A stretch of DNA of 64,000 nucleotides, from NCBI GenBank assembly GCA_027257055.1, contig JAPVLO010000153.1, positions 2,294,001 through 2,358,000 of the forward strand. The letters run 5' to 3'. Below are positions 11,681 through 23,711 of this stretch, piece by piece. The notes below the pieces were generated by a model, which made no database searches, was not told the origin of the DNA, and saw only the letters and a list, made by a program, of their open reading frames with translations. The translations under genes and the position numbers were made by a program. The DNA comes from Cephalopachus bancanus. Taxonomy: Eukaryota; Chordata; Mammalia; Primates; Tarsiidae. Within the stretch, counting starts at the first letter, position 1. Every line of letters begins with the position of its first letter.

Positions 11681-12578
11681 AACATTTTACCTTTAAAATG
11701 GGAAAGCCATTCATAAACTTATGTTTTACTGAGAGCAGCATCTTTGTAAGCTGTCTGTAACAGCTATTTCTGCTGCATTTTTCTCTAACAGAAAACAAAA
11801 TTTCACTGTCACATGTTTTTTGTGTAAATCATCTATCATGAAATGGGCAAAGGCATTGAAACAATATTAAAAAAAAAAATCACTGAAGCCAACTGCAGCT
11901 TCTTACAGTAATGCTAGCTGGTACATTGACGCCGCTGGGTTCCTGGAACACTTATCTGGTTGGGGAAGCCTGTGCTATAAGAAACCCACCCTCTAAAAGA
12001 TAATTTGGGCTTTTCTTTTCTTTTTTTTTTTGAGTTCTCCTTTGTATTTCTGTGTTATCAGTTGCAGTGTATCCTCTTTCATTTGTAATTTTATTTGAGT
12101 CTTCTGTCTTTTTTTTTCTTGGTGTAGTTAATTTTGTTTAGCCTTTCTGAAAACCAACTCTTAGTTTTGTTGATCTTTTCTCTTGTTTTTCTGGTCTGTT
12201 TTATTTATTTCTGCTTTGATCTTTGTCATTTCCTTCTTTCTGCTAACTTGGGGTTTTGTTCTTTTGTAGTTCCTTAAGGTGTATTGTTAGATTGTCTTTT
12301 TAATGGAGGTGTTTATTGCTTTAAGCTTCTCTCTTAGAACTGTTTTTGCTGCATCCTCTAAGTTTTTGCATGTTGTATTTCCATTTCCATTTGGTTCAAG
12401 CTATTTTTAAATTTTCCCTATAGTTTCTTCTTTGACCCAATAGGTCAAAGGAGCCTATGGTTTAATATCCATATTTGTTAATTTTCCCTGATTCCCCCTG
12501 TTATTTTTAGTTTCATATCATTGTGGTTGGACAAGATATTTGATTTCAGTCTTAAATTTGTTGAGACTTTTTTTTTTG

Positions 12579-12872
12579 AATTTTTTTTTTTTTTTTTTTG
12601 AGTTGGAGTTTCACTCTGTCGCCCAGACTGGGAGTACAGTGGCCACTCCTGGCCGCCGTAGCCTCGACCTGCTGGGCTCTGGCAATCCTTCCGCCTCAGC
12701 CTTCCAAGTAGCTGGAACTACAGGCGCGCGCCTCAGCCTTCCAAGTAGCTGGAACTACAGCCCGACTAATTTTTTGATTTATTGTAGAGATGAGGTCTCA
12801 CCGAGTTGCCCAGGCGGGTCTAGAACCGAGTGGGCTCAGGCAATGCACTCACCTCAGCCTCCCAAGGCGTGG
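12579..12872 (-). mobile_element. Alu with internal 30-bp duplication, left end truncated
   Basis: An antisense Alu in the L1. A 30-base segment of the right arm occurs twice (12694-12723 and 12731-12760) with no mismatch. The left-arm terminus (ATTACAGGCTGAGCC...) is missing, and sequence switches to L1 after CAAGGCGTGGGG. Confidence 0.88.
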
Positions 12873-13011
12873 GGAGACTTATTTTGTAGCCTAACCTATG
12901 ATCTATAATGGAGAAAGTTCTGTCTATACTTGAGAAGAATGTGTATTCTGTTGCTGTTTGGTGAAATGTTCTTTATATGTCTGTTAGGTCCATTTGATTT
13001 ACTTTTTGCCG

Positions 13012-13135
13012 TTTTTTTTTTTTTTTTTGGTTTATTGTAGAGATGAGGTCTTGTCTCAGACCCGTGGGCTCAGGCAATTCACTCACCTTGGCCTCCCAAA
13101 GCACAGGATTACAGGCTGAGCCACCGAGCCCGACC
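13012..13135 (-). mobile_element. Free left Alu monomer with target duplication
   Basis: Only the left arm of a strepsirrhine-type Alu plus a T-run (its poly(A) tail) is present. It is bracketed by TAGGTCCATTTGATTTA (12985-13001) and TAGGTCCATTTGATTTA (13136-13152). The duplication shows that the single arm was inserted as a unit. Confidence 0.88.
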
Positions 13136-13728
13136 TAGGTCCATTTGATTTAAAGTGTAGTTCAAGTCCAGTGTTTCCTTATTGATTTTCTGTCTGGATG
13201 ATCTCTCCAATGTTGAAAGTGATATATTGAACCCTTATGATTATTGTGTTGCACTGTATGTCTCTCTTCAGATGGCTTAATAAACAATAAATTTTATATA
13301 TTTAAGTGTTCTGATGTTGGGTGCATATATATTTACAATTGTTACATCCTTTTGGTGAATTGACCCCTTTATCACTATATAGTATCTTTCTCTCTCTTTG
13401 TTTTTGACCTAGGGTCTGTTTTGTCTGAAATAAGTATGGTTACCTCTGCTCTCTTTTTGTTTTTATTTACATGGAATATTTATTTCCATTCCTTCAGTTC
13501 AATCTGTGAATGTCCTTCAAAGTGAGTTGAATCTCTTGTAGGAGGCAAAGAGTTGAGTCTTGTTTTTTTATCCATTTAACCACTCTATGTCTTTTGATTG
13601 GAGAATTTAATATTAATACATTACTTTGATAGCTGGGAACTTACCTTTTAGTCTTTATGCTAGAGATATAATTTATCTACTGCCATTATAGTAATAGAGC
13701 ATTTTGGGTTTGACAATGTACTTTTTAA

Positions 13729-13881
13729 AAAAAATATTTTATTTTATTTTATTTTATTTATTGTAGAGATGAGGTCTCACCAAGCTGCCCCGGCTGGTCT
13801 TGAACCTGTGAGCTCAGGCAATCTACTCACCTTGGCCTCCCAAAGGTGTTGGGATTACAGCCTGAGCCACCGAGCCCAGCC
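13729..13881 (-). mobile_element. Second free left Alu monomer with target duplication
   Basis: A left-arm-only Alu with a (TTTTA)n tail, flanked by a perfect 16-base duplication GACAATGTACTTTTTA at 13712-13727 and 13882-13897. It is the second monomer insertion within 800 bases in the same L1. Confidence 0.88.
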
Positions 13882-14689
13882 GACAATGTACTTTTTACCA
13901 GTGAGTTTTATATTTTCATATATTTTCATGTAACTAATTAATGTCCTCTTCCTTCATCCTGAAGAATTTCTTTTAGCATTTCTTATAAGGCATATCTAGT
14001 GTTGATAAACTCTCAGCTTTTGTTTGAGAAGTCTTTATCATTGCTTCATTTTTGAATGATAGTATTACTGGGAATAGTATTCTTGAGAGGGAATTTTTTT
14101 TCTTTCAGGATTTTGACTACATCATTCCCCTCCCATCTGGCCAACAAAGATTCTGCTGAAGAATCTGTTGATAATCTTTTGGGGGTTCCCTTGTACATAA
14201 CACTTTGTTTTGCCCTTGCTGCTTTCAAAACTTTCTTTGTCTTTAACTTTTGACAATTTGATTATGATGTGCCTTGGTGTAGGCTTCATCTTATTTTGTC
14301 CTTTGGGCTTTCTGGATCTGGATTTCTATTTCCTTCCCCAGGCTTGGAAAGTTTTCTGTCATTATTGTTATTTTTAATATGTTTTCTGTCCCTCTCTCTT
14401 TCTTCTAATTCTGGGACACTCGTAATGCATATGTTGTTATATTGATGGGTCTCATAAGTCTCCTATACTATCCTCACTCTTTTTCATTCTTTATTATTTT
14501 TATTCCACAGATTGTATGATTTCCAGTGGTCCACCTTCTAGTTCACTAATATTTTTTCTGCTTGATGTAGTCTGCTGTTGGACCCCTGTAATGAATTTTT
14601 CAGCTCAATTATATATTCTTTAGCTTTATGATTTCTGTTTAGTACTTGCTTGGAAAATTAACTTTTAAGCTGATAAAAATACTGCATCC

Positions 14690-15480
14690 TTTTTCTAGGG
14701 CTGTAGTAACAAGCTGCCAAAAACTGGATGACTTATAACAACTAAAAATTATTACCTCTTAGTTCTGTAGGTCAGAAGTTCAAAATCAAGGGGTCATCAG
14801 GGCCATGTTTCCTCTGAAAGCTTTAGTGGAAAATCTGTTCCTTGCCTCTTTTAGTTTCTGGTGGCTTCTGGTGTTCCTTGTTTTCTGGTAGCATAACTCT
14901 AATCTCTTCCACTGTCTTCATATGGCTGCCTTCTTTATGTGTATCTGTGTTCTTTCCTCTTCTTATAAGGACTCTAGGCTTAGATATAAAACCCACCTTA
15001 AATTTTGTGTGATTTCATCTTGAAACTCTTAACTAATTACATCTATAAAGACCCTGTTTCCAAATAAGATAATATTCTGAGATTCTGGGTTGACATGAAT
15101 TTTTTTTTTTTTTTGAGTTGGAGTCTCACTCTGTCGCCAAGACTGGAGTGCAATGACCGTTCCCGGCCACCGCAGCCTCGACCTGCTGGGCTCCGGCAAT
15201 CCTTCCACCTCAGCCTTCCAAGTAGCTGGAATTACAAGCATGCGCTACCACACCCGGCTGATTTTTTGATTTATTGTGGAGATGAGGTCTCGTTGCCCAG
15301 GCGGGTCTCGAACCCGTGGGCTCAGGCAATCCACTCACCTCAGTCTCCCAAAGGCGCGGGATTACAGGCTGAGCTACCGAGCCCGGCTTGTTGACATGAA
15401 TTTTAGGGGAACACAATTGGGTTGCCACTATACTTACTGTTGTATTTCATATGTTTTTAGTTTAATGCTCCTTGTTTTTC
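14690..15480. repeat. Old dispersed repeat, family not assigned, split by Alu
   Basis: The block starting CTAGGGCTGTAGTAACAAGC and continuing through 'cttcatatggctgccttc' to 'ccaaataagataatattctg' is a type seen widely in mammalian genomes. I cannot name the family safely. A young Alu interrupts it at 15100. Confidence 0.5.
15100..15389 (-). mobile_element. Alu (strepsirrhine type), full length
   Basis: Antisense Alu with a perfect 15-base target duplication GTTGACATGAATTTT at 15089-15103 and 15390-15404. Confidence 0.95.
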
Positions 15481-15877
15481 TCTTTATTTTTGAGTAACTT
15501 TTAAATTGGTTTCATAGAAGGTATTATAAAGTGACTTTGTGGCATCCCAAGACATTCAAAGTGATATGAAGTAGGTTTTCAGTGGATGGATTTATGTTCT
15601 GATACAGGAAAAAGGTCATAATAGCAGTGGCTGGCAAATAGTAGGTACAGATATTCGAATATTTCTTAAATGAATGAATTTATATGAATGAATGCATTTT
15701 TGGAACAATTCTTATTAGTGTGAGGGAGTTCAGTCTATTATTTTTAAAACTACAAAACCATAAATTAAGGATTCCTCTGCCATGTCTAACTTTTACAATT
15801 TCTGTTTCATTAAAAGGATGTGTATGTTTGTATTATCTTTTTCTTTTTAATTATCAAATTTTACTTACCATTTTTGG

Positions 15878-16035
15878 AAGAAGCACAAGTTTTGAGTCAG
15901 ACCTAGGTTGAAGTTTTGATTTTTCCATTCATTAGCTGTACTATAACTTTTGGCAAGTTACTTTATCTTTCTGTGCCTCAGTTTCCTGTAAAATATTGCT
16001 AATAATACCAATCTTCCAGGTTGGTGAGAGTGTGT
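15878..16035 (+). mobile_element. MIR SINE
   Basis: It contains the MIR core ('tggcaagttactttatctttctgtgcctcagtttcctgtaaaat'), which is highly recognisable despite flanking divergence. Confidence 0.75.
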
Positions 16036-16534
16036 CAGTATGTTTGGGTAGTAAGTTGTATACTTTTATGTATTATAAATCAACTAGATTTACGTTGTAA
16101 AAAATTTTAATTGTTTAAAAAATCCTTATTTGATCTAAACTTATGTCAGATGAAGTTTTTTTTTTTCCTTCTGTGTTTTTCTATGACTAAACAAGTATTG
16201 CTGCAGTTTTTAGATAATAGGTGAAATCACTGTCAAGGAGGACTGGTGCTACAAATATATATGTCTAACAGTAATCTGTAGAACATTAACCTAAGTCAGA
16301 AAATGGGTTGAACTTTGGAAACTAGAAATCTCAGGATTGGTGGTGGTGGTGTTGATGGGGTGGTGGAGCAGGTTGGAGGGATTGAAGTTTGTGGGGATGG
16401 GAGCTAGATACATTAAAATGTCACATATTATTTATTTAACACTTATTATATGCCTGGATAAAGATATGCTATAATCTGAAAGTACTGGGATTATAGGCAT
16501 GAACCACTGTGCCTAGCCTATTTAGTTCTTAATG

Positions 16535-16848
16535 TCTTTTTTATTTTTACTTTTGAGTTGGAGTCTCACTCTGTCGCCCAGACTGGAGTGCAGTGGCCGC
16601 TCCTGGCCACTGCGGCCTCGACCCACTGGGCTCCGGCGATCCTTCTGCCTCAGCCTTCCGAGTAGCCGGAATTACAGGCACGCGCTACCATGCCCGGCTG
16701 ATTTTTTTATTTTTTTTTTTGATTTGTTGTAGAGATGAGGTCTCGCCAAGTTGCCCAGACGGGTCTTGAACCCGCGGGTTCAGGCAATCCACTCACTTCA
16801 GCCTCCCAAAGCAGTACGGGATTACGGGCTGAGCCACCGAGCCCGGCT
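16535..16848 (-). mobile_element. Alu (strepsirrhine type)
   Basis: A young-type antisense Alu with T-rich middle linker expansion, directly abutting an older Alu on its right. A short Alu left-arm remnant lies just before it (about 16475-16517). Confidence 0.92.
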
Positions 16849-17152
16849 TCTTTTTTTTTTTTTTTTTTTTTTTTGAGTCGGTGTCTCTCTGTCACCTAGG
16901 CTGGATTGCAGTGGCATGTGCATGGTCACCGCAGCCTCCACCTGCTGGGCTCAGGCGATCCTTCTGCCTCAGCCTTCCAAATAACTGGAACTACAGGCAT
17001 GCACCACCACACCTGTCTAATTTTTTTGATTTATTGTAGAGACAAGGTCTCACCAAGTTGCCCAGGTTGTTCTTGAACCGTGGGCTCAGGCAATCCTCTT
17101 GCCTCTACCTCCCAAAGTGCTGGGATTACAGGCATGAGCCATCATGCCTGGC
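16849..17152 (-). mobile_element. Old AluJ-like element
   Basis: Antisense Alu with older-type bases (GCACCACCACACCTG, AAGTGCTGGGATTACAGGCA) adjoining the young copy. Confidence 0.9.
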
Positions 17153-18534
17153 TAGTTTACTGATTTCTAAATGATTTTAATTGTTCTGTTGTGAAATTCT
17201 TGCTTTGCTTTTATTTCATACTTTCTGTATTTTCTTATCACTGTGAAAATAGTTAATAATTTTTGTTAATACATTCTTGCATTTCTTGGATGAATTTAAT
17301 GTCTCTTCTTTTTTGTTTGTATTCTTTTTTATTGTAAGACTTTGGTGTTTTTCTTACCTTGTCGTTATTTGGGTCATCATTAGAGGCCAGGAAGGTCCCA
17401 AGGTCTGGGTTACTTTTTGTCAATATGTTTTCCCCAGCAGCATTAACTGGCCTATAGGAGATGTTCAGTACAGAATGTCAGGTGAATAAATTTAAGAGAA
17501 TGCTTTGACTCTCCTATTCCAGTTCCTAATTAAGTGACAGAATATATAAGCCCCAAAAGTTTCTTCAAGTTAATTGGTATTGAAATGTAGTTGAGCAGGG
17601 TATCATAGGAGATTGGTTGGTTTGTGATCATTTGGAGTTAAAGCCCACATAGATTGTCTTAATGTTCTTTCCAAATCTTAGTCTGCCAGTATTATCCAGT
17701 ATTGTGATTATTTTCAAGTCATGTTTCAGCTGAGCAACTAAGGGGAGAAAATTCCTACTGCCAGGGCTCATAAATTCTTGGATGATGTGATTAATACCTT
17801 GTAATCAATAAATTAATACCATGTTACCAATAAATACTTGGTATTGGAGATTAATTCTAGCCTTATTAGAAATTAGAATGTACTTGATTTCCATAATTGA
17901 TTTCAGCTGTGATTATTGATTTTTCTTCATTTATAATTTATCCTCTATACTCCCATCCTCCTAATATAGCCATGTCATACTTTTAAACAGATGTGTATTT
18001 TTTTCATAATTATGGCTGTGTGAATATTATTGACTAAGTCTATAGCTATGATTATGTTTTGTTTCTTATAGAACTTTTGATTTTTCCAAACTTCATCAAT
18101 GATCTCATTTTTTTAATTTACTTACTTTTCTTTTAACCTAAGGCTTAATTTCCCATATCTTCTAGTGCCTTTGTAAAATCTCTGTCGGTATGATATTCTG
18201 TACTTTAAAACCTGGAGGTTAATTTGTATATTTCCCTCCTCTCTCCCAAAGTAACTATCTTGGATCCCCTGTCACATTCCTGTCTGGATTTTTGCTTTTT
18301 AGACTTTCTACACATTTGTTATTGTGACTTTGCTTCATCACTGTCTAGGGAATACTCTTAGCTTTTCTCCTATTTTGGATCACTTCTTTACTGGATTTCA
18401 TGTCATCTTTCTTGGGGTTCCTCCTGATTTTCATGGAATATATATTCTCCAGTAGGTTTCTGAAAAAGGGTGCACAAGGTTAAATTTTTGGAGATATTTT
18501 GCCTCTGTAAAAGTGTCTAAATTTTACTGATGCT
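17153..18534. other. Intron 1 sequence, nothing recognised
   Basis: AT-rich sequence with no exon or repeat I can name. Near 17790-17850 the words AATACC..TGT, AATCAATAAATTAAT and CCAATAAATACTTGG form a small imperfect local duplication. Confidence 0.4.
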
Positions 18535-20487
18535 AATCATAATCCTGAAAGACACAGTTCCTAATATCATAATCCTGAATGTTGAAATCCTCACAGGTCA
18601 AAATCCTTAAAGATCAAAATCCCTAAATTCTAAAATCTCATACAGATAAACTCTGAAAATCACAATCTTGAAAGATTAAAATCCCAAATGTTGAAATTCT
18701 GAAAGCTGCATTCTAGGGAAGGGATTAATGCATATTTGGTTGTGGGAGAAACATTTGCATCATTTTACTTGCACTGTGTCAGAAATTACGTGTGGTTTAG
18801 GGAGATATGTATGAGTGCCAAGTTGACAAGGGGTAGATTTGTGGATTTAATTTTAGGTGTCAACTTGACTGGATTAAAGAATACCTAGAAACCTGGTAAA
18901 GCATTATTTTGGATTTGTCTGGAAGAGTCTTTCCAGAGAAGTTTAATGTGTGAGTCTGAGTGGCTGGAACGATCTGCCCTCATTGTTGGCGGCCACCATC
19001 CAATCTGCTGGAGTCCCAGAGAGAACAAATACAGAATTGGTCTCTTCCTGAGAGCTGGGACAGACTTTTCTTCTGATGCTTTGGATATCAGAACTCCAGA
19101 TTTGTTGGCCTTTGGACACCACACTTAACACCAGCGTCCTCCCAGGTCCTTGGCTTTTGGTCTCGGACTCAGAGCTTGTTTGGCTTCCCTAGTTCTGAGG
19201 CCTTTGGACTTGGACTGAGCCATACTATCGGCATTCCAAGGTCTCCAGTTTGCAGACAGCCTGTCATGGAACTTCTTAGCTACCATAATCACGTGACCCA
19301 ATTCCGCTAATAAATCCTCTGGTTCTATCTCTTTGGAGAACCCTGACTAATACTGATTTAATATTGGGGAAGTCACATATCATTCCTTTTTACTGTATTC
19401 CTTACAACACAATAAAAGAAATCTGTGAAATTGTTCCCTTGCGAAAAGGCTATGATAAATTAAGTGTACCAGGCTACTTAATGGTGAAAGAGAAAAGCTT
19501 AAAAGTTATTATTTGGTGTTGCAAGAACAAAAAAATCACTCAATTGCAATGACCAAGCAATAACCAGACTTTCAAATGGACAGCATATACTTAAAAAATT
19601 TGCAGACCTCAGCCACTTTTCAAATACAAGCATAGTGAATGTTCAGAGGTCATGGAAGTGAATATGCTGGTGACAATTTAAGAATTCTCCCTGTAAATTA
19701 TTTAGTTAGATACAACTTCTGCCCCTTCGTACACAGTGCCAATTCACTGTGCTTTGTGTTTCATCTTTGTGTCATTTCCAGTACTGGAGCTATAAATTGT
19801 GTAAGGACATTGAGAGTTCTAACTTGTCTTAAGCACTTTTTGAAAATTTGACTCCACAAAAGTGCACTATCACAATGTTGACTTTGTATGTAAGCACTGG
19901 ATGTGTATATAAAATATTAGAACTTCCTCAGTAAATGTGGAGATGTCCTTTTGTACATCTGCATTTGTGAAAGATAAAAGTTTTCAAGACTTTGGCTCTT
20001 TGGGTAACTAAATATTGGTGGTGACTCATTACAGTTTTTGATCAATCTTGTCAAAAGAGTTAAGTTGTCTGGTATTTTAGATAATTGCAGTTATAAGCTG
20101 AATACTCTTAATTAACTGCAGTGATATGCACTTATGCATTTTGCTTTTTGATCTATTTCTTTATGAATACAGTTTGTCCGCTTATAACTGTTATACCCAT
20201 GTAACTGGCATTAGTAACCTGAGTGTTTATACTTGCAAAAACGTTATTATTGCCTATTTTATTGTGTAAAGTGTTCTGTCATTTTTTTGTTTCTCAAATT
20301 AAATCTCCCTTAAAAATGTAAATCAATACCTTTTAAATAACTTTTTAAAAATTATTTTTTCCAGAATTCTATTTTCAGGATTTTGATCTTTTGATTTTTG
20401 GGATTTTAGACTTTATGACTTTTGATCTTTCAGGATTTTAACATTCTGGATATGGTATTTGGGATTGTGTCTTTTGGGATTATGGCC
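18535..20487. mobile_element. MULE-like inverted-repeat element (Ricksha-like?)
   Basis: The left end (18535-18720) is built of degenerate AAATCC-type units on the + strand, and the right end (20355-20487) has the inverse GGATTTT-type units. Reverse-complementing the right end gives CATAATCCCAAAAGACACA, which aligns with CATAATCCTGAAAGACACA at the left end, so these are terminal inverted repeats about 2 kb apart. An ERVL-type LTR lies within. The arrangement recalls the human MuDR-type element Ricksha, which also carries an MLT2-like LTR. That name is from memory and not certain. Confidence 0.6.
18840..19352 (+). mobile_element. Solo LTR, ERVL / MLT2-like
   Basis: Features of the MLT2 LTR group are visible: GTGTCAACTTGACTGG near the 5' end, 'ttggacttggactgagccatac', an AATAAA signal near 19309 and a 3' end GAGAACCCTGACTAATACT. 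There is no internal retroviral coding sequence next to it. It is an old, non-coding relic. Confidence 0.78.
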
Positions 20488-20561
20488 CAAACCCAAATCC
20501 TACTGTTACCATTGACTATCTAGGCATAGCATTCAAAATGGAAAGATAAAATGATTTTTTT

Positions 20562-20882
20562 TTCTTATTTTATTTTATTTTTTTATTTTTATTTTTTTTT
20601 GAGTTGGAGTCTCACTCGGTCGCCCAGACTGGAGTGCAGTGGCCGCTCCCGGCCACTGCAGCCTCGACCTGCTGGGCTCCAGCTATCCTTCCGCCTCAGC
20701 CTCCCAAGTAGCTGGAACTACAGGCGTGTGCTACCACACCCAGCTAATTTTTTTTTTTAATTTATTGTAGAGATGAGGTCTCACCAAGTTGCCCAGGTGG
20801 GTCTCGAACCCACGGGCTCAGGCAATTCACTCACCTTGGCCTTCCAAAGCACGGGATTACAGGCTGAGCCACCGAGCCTGGC
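20562..20882 (-). mobile_element. Alu (strepsirrhine type), full length
   Basis: Antisense dimeric Alu with an expanded T-rich tail (TTTTA units) and an expanded middle linker, ending GAGCCTGGCC. Confidence 0.93.
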
Positions 20883-21413
20883 CTTTTTTCTTATTTTTAA
20901 TGTCATTTTAAACAGTAGAAACCATATGCCCATGACCAAAATTTAAAAGGTACAAGGGGTTATGGAGAGGAGAAATGTATTTATGGCATGAGGTCGTCTT
21001 TTGGGATCATGGAATTGTTCTGTATCTGATAATATAATTGAAGTTATACCAATTTTTACAGATGTTAAAATCCATAGAACTGTATACTAAAAAAAAGTCA
21101 ATTTATATGTATGATAGCTTAAAAAGAGACAAATCAATAAAAAAATTTAAAGGTACAAAAAGGTATACAGCATAAAGGAATTCTCTTTTCTTTCACTCTT
21201 TTGTGAGTCTTCCAGTTTTCCTTTCTGGAAGAAACCACTAGTGCCAGGTTCTTATATATGCTCCTACTTAATCAGTCTTAAACATCTGAACATTTGGGGG
21301 TAAATCGGGCAGAAGAAAGAGGAACTTAAATTTGCTCAAAGATTTTTCTGAGAATGCTAAATGACTACTCTTAGAATACATTTAAATATATTACTAATCA
21401 AACTTGGTATTAA

Positions 21414-21581
<168 letters not shown>

Positions 21582-22299
21582 TAAGCTCTATTTATATTGA
21601 ATATGGTCCAATCATCTTTGCATCATTTTGTTAACCTACTTACTCTGACAAGTGAGAAAGATGACTGACACTTTTTGCTGAGGGTTTTGAAAAGTTTTTA
21701 CCTATTCATGTGTTTATCTAACCCATTCATGGTAAGTTAAGCCTGTGTTCATGTTTTGCCCTTGTGCTTATTAGCTGTTACCTTCTCATTTTTTCCTGTC
21801 TGCTGGACAGATGCTCTTCTGATAGATGAGGTTCAGTGCTCCATTGCTGTACAACTAGCAATAATTTGCTAGTATGACCATTCGTATACCTAACGCTGAA
21901 TTGTACCCCATCTTTAAAATAAAATAAAATAAAAAATCTGCTAGTAAAAACTTTTGACATCCAAATTTCCTCATGATGTCAGCTAGCCTCACTATAGCCA
22001 AGGCAGTAAAGGAGCGTTTTCCCCCATGCTTTTATATCTGGTCATACAAATAACAAAATTTCAGGACTCTAATGTTTCAGAAGGGCAGCAGTAATATTAC
22101 TGTTGTTTTACAGTTGCCAGTTGTAGGATCTACAGGTAACCTATTTCTGCTTAGCTCCTGCTTTGTTATGTAGGCTATAAGTTAAAACTGCTTAGGCTTG
22201 TCTTATGAACTGGCTAACTCAAATTTGTTTTACTCTCTTCTCACTTGTTGAGGTGCCATGGTTTTAAATGCCATCCGTATGCTGGTGACCCCTGTATGT

Positions 22300-23250
22300 A
22301 CACCTCTTTCTTTGAAATCTCTTTTATGAACTTTAGACTCGTGCCCACTAATGACTTTACATCTCGTTTTGGATGTCCACAAGGCATTTCAAACTCAACA
22401 TGGTCCAAACTGAACTCTATTACTCTCTCAAACCTGCTCTTTCCACAGTTTTCACTATTTCAACTAATAGCTGCTTACCCAGGGCAAAAACATAGGAACC
22501 ATCCTGGACATCCTTATTTTTCTCACTTTCTGCCATCCATTCATTTCTTCCTTCAATATCTGTCTAGGATATGACTGTCATTTCCTCTGTCACCATCAGT
22601 TGGGTTGCAACCACTTTCATCGCTCTCATGAACTCCTACAGTAACCTCCTGCTTCCACCTTTACTGTCCACAATCAGTTCTTCACATTGCTGCCAGTTCT
22701 CCTTTTCATATGCCAGATCACATGACTACTTAAGACCTTCAGTAGGTATTTATCTTCCTTGGAGTAAAAGCCAAAGCTTCATCATGGCCTGTCAAGTTCT
22801 GCATCCTCTGGCCTGCAGATAAACCTTTGGCTCCACATCCTGTTTCTCTCTCCTAGCTTATTCTGCTCTAGCCTTCTTACCACTCCTTGAACATGCCAAG
22901 CAGACTTCTGCCTGGAACCTTTGCGCTTGCTGTGTCCTCTGCCAGGTTCGCCTTCCTCCTAGATATTGGCATAATTTTCTTCCATTCTTCCTTTAGGCTC
23001 TGCTCAAATGTGACTTTATCAGAGGTCTCTCTTGAGTACTCTTCAGGAAAAGATTCCCCTTTGTTTTATTTGTCTTCATAGCATGTTCCACCACCTGAGA
23101 TATTGTTTATTTATTTAGTGTTTGTTTCCTAGCTCCTGGAACATGAATTCCACAAGAGCAGAGAATTTTTGTTCCTGCAGTTTTCCCAGCTCCTAGCACA
23201 GTACCTGGTATATTATAGGTGCTTAGTATTTATCGAATGAATGAATATAC
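22300..23250 (+). mobile_element. LINE-2 (L2) 3' portion
   Basis: Typical L2 3' blocks are seen in order: 'gaacatgccaagcag', 'tgcgcttgctgtgtcctctgcc', 'tgctcaaatgtgact', 'ttcatagcatgttccaccacctgag', 'cctagcacagtacctgg' and a final GAATGAATGAAT. The 5' limit is uncertain. Confidence 0.8.
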
Positions 23251-23268
23251 ATGTTTTAATATTGGTAG

Positions 23269-23493
<225 letters not shown>

Positions 23494-23711
23494 TAGTCAT
23501 ATACTTATTTAGAATCATACACTACTTAGAGCTAGAAACAATCTTAAAGATGATCTCTTTAGCCTGCTTATACAGATGTGGTGCACAAATACTTTTAATA
23601 TGTATCTTAAAGTATATCATTAATCCTAACAAAATATATTCTTACTTAACAATCTAGGCCTTGCTAGTCCACCCTAGCCACATTTAAATTGCATTCATTT
23701 TTTGGTTTCAG

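Larger units (their letters stand above)
10432..12010 (-). mobile_element. mariner-type DNA transposon fossil
   Basis: A block unrelated to the surrounding L1, with a terminal sequence near 10432 (GGGGGAGGACCCAAAAAACT). The - strand frame at 10804-11073 reads a mariner transposase segment (KVKTMIICFFDVRGIV, then QIVNQSFYLEVLKRL), followed on the same strand by a degenerate catalytic region. A young Alu at 11409-11680 splits it. Frameshifts and stops make it inactive. A second, deleted copy of the same family lies near 59236-59545. The right terminal repeat of this copy is eroded. Confidence 0.75.
6475..14650 (-). mobile_element. Long antisense L1, heavily interrupted
   Basis: The 3' UTR starts near 6475 (the TATGGGGTACAATGTGATG region), followed towards higher coordinates by the antisense of ORF2 and sequence upstream of it to about 14650. 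A reverse-transcriptase fragment is readable on the - strand at 9958-10242, with a SLGPDDF box and AELYQTFKE. The polymerase FADD box is altered to VADD at 9543-9554. Insertions split it: an L1 tail at 7475, Alus at 8411, 8927 and 12579, left Alu monomers at 13012 and 13729, and a mariner at about 10432-12010. It is inactive, with many stops and frameshifts. Confidence 0.85.

Noticed and set aside
14046..14253. Overlapping frames on both strands at 14046-14253
   Set aside because: Both fall inside the antisense L1 and match L1-type sequence, with no gene evidence.
18840..19352. Possible endogenous retrovirus with coding genes
   Set aside because: Only a solo LTR is recognised; no gag, pol or env-like frame lies next to it.
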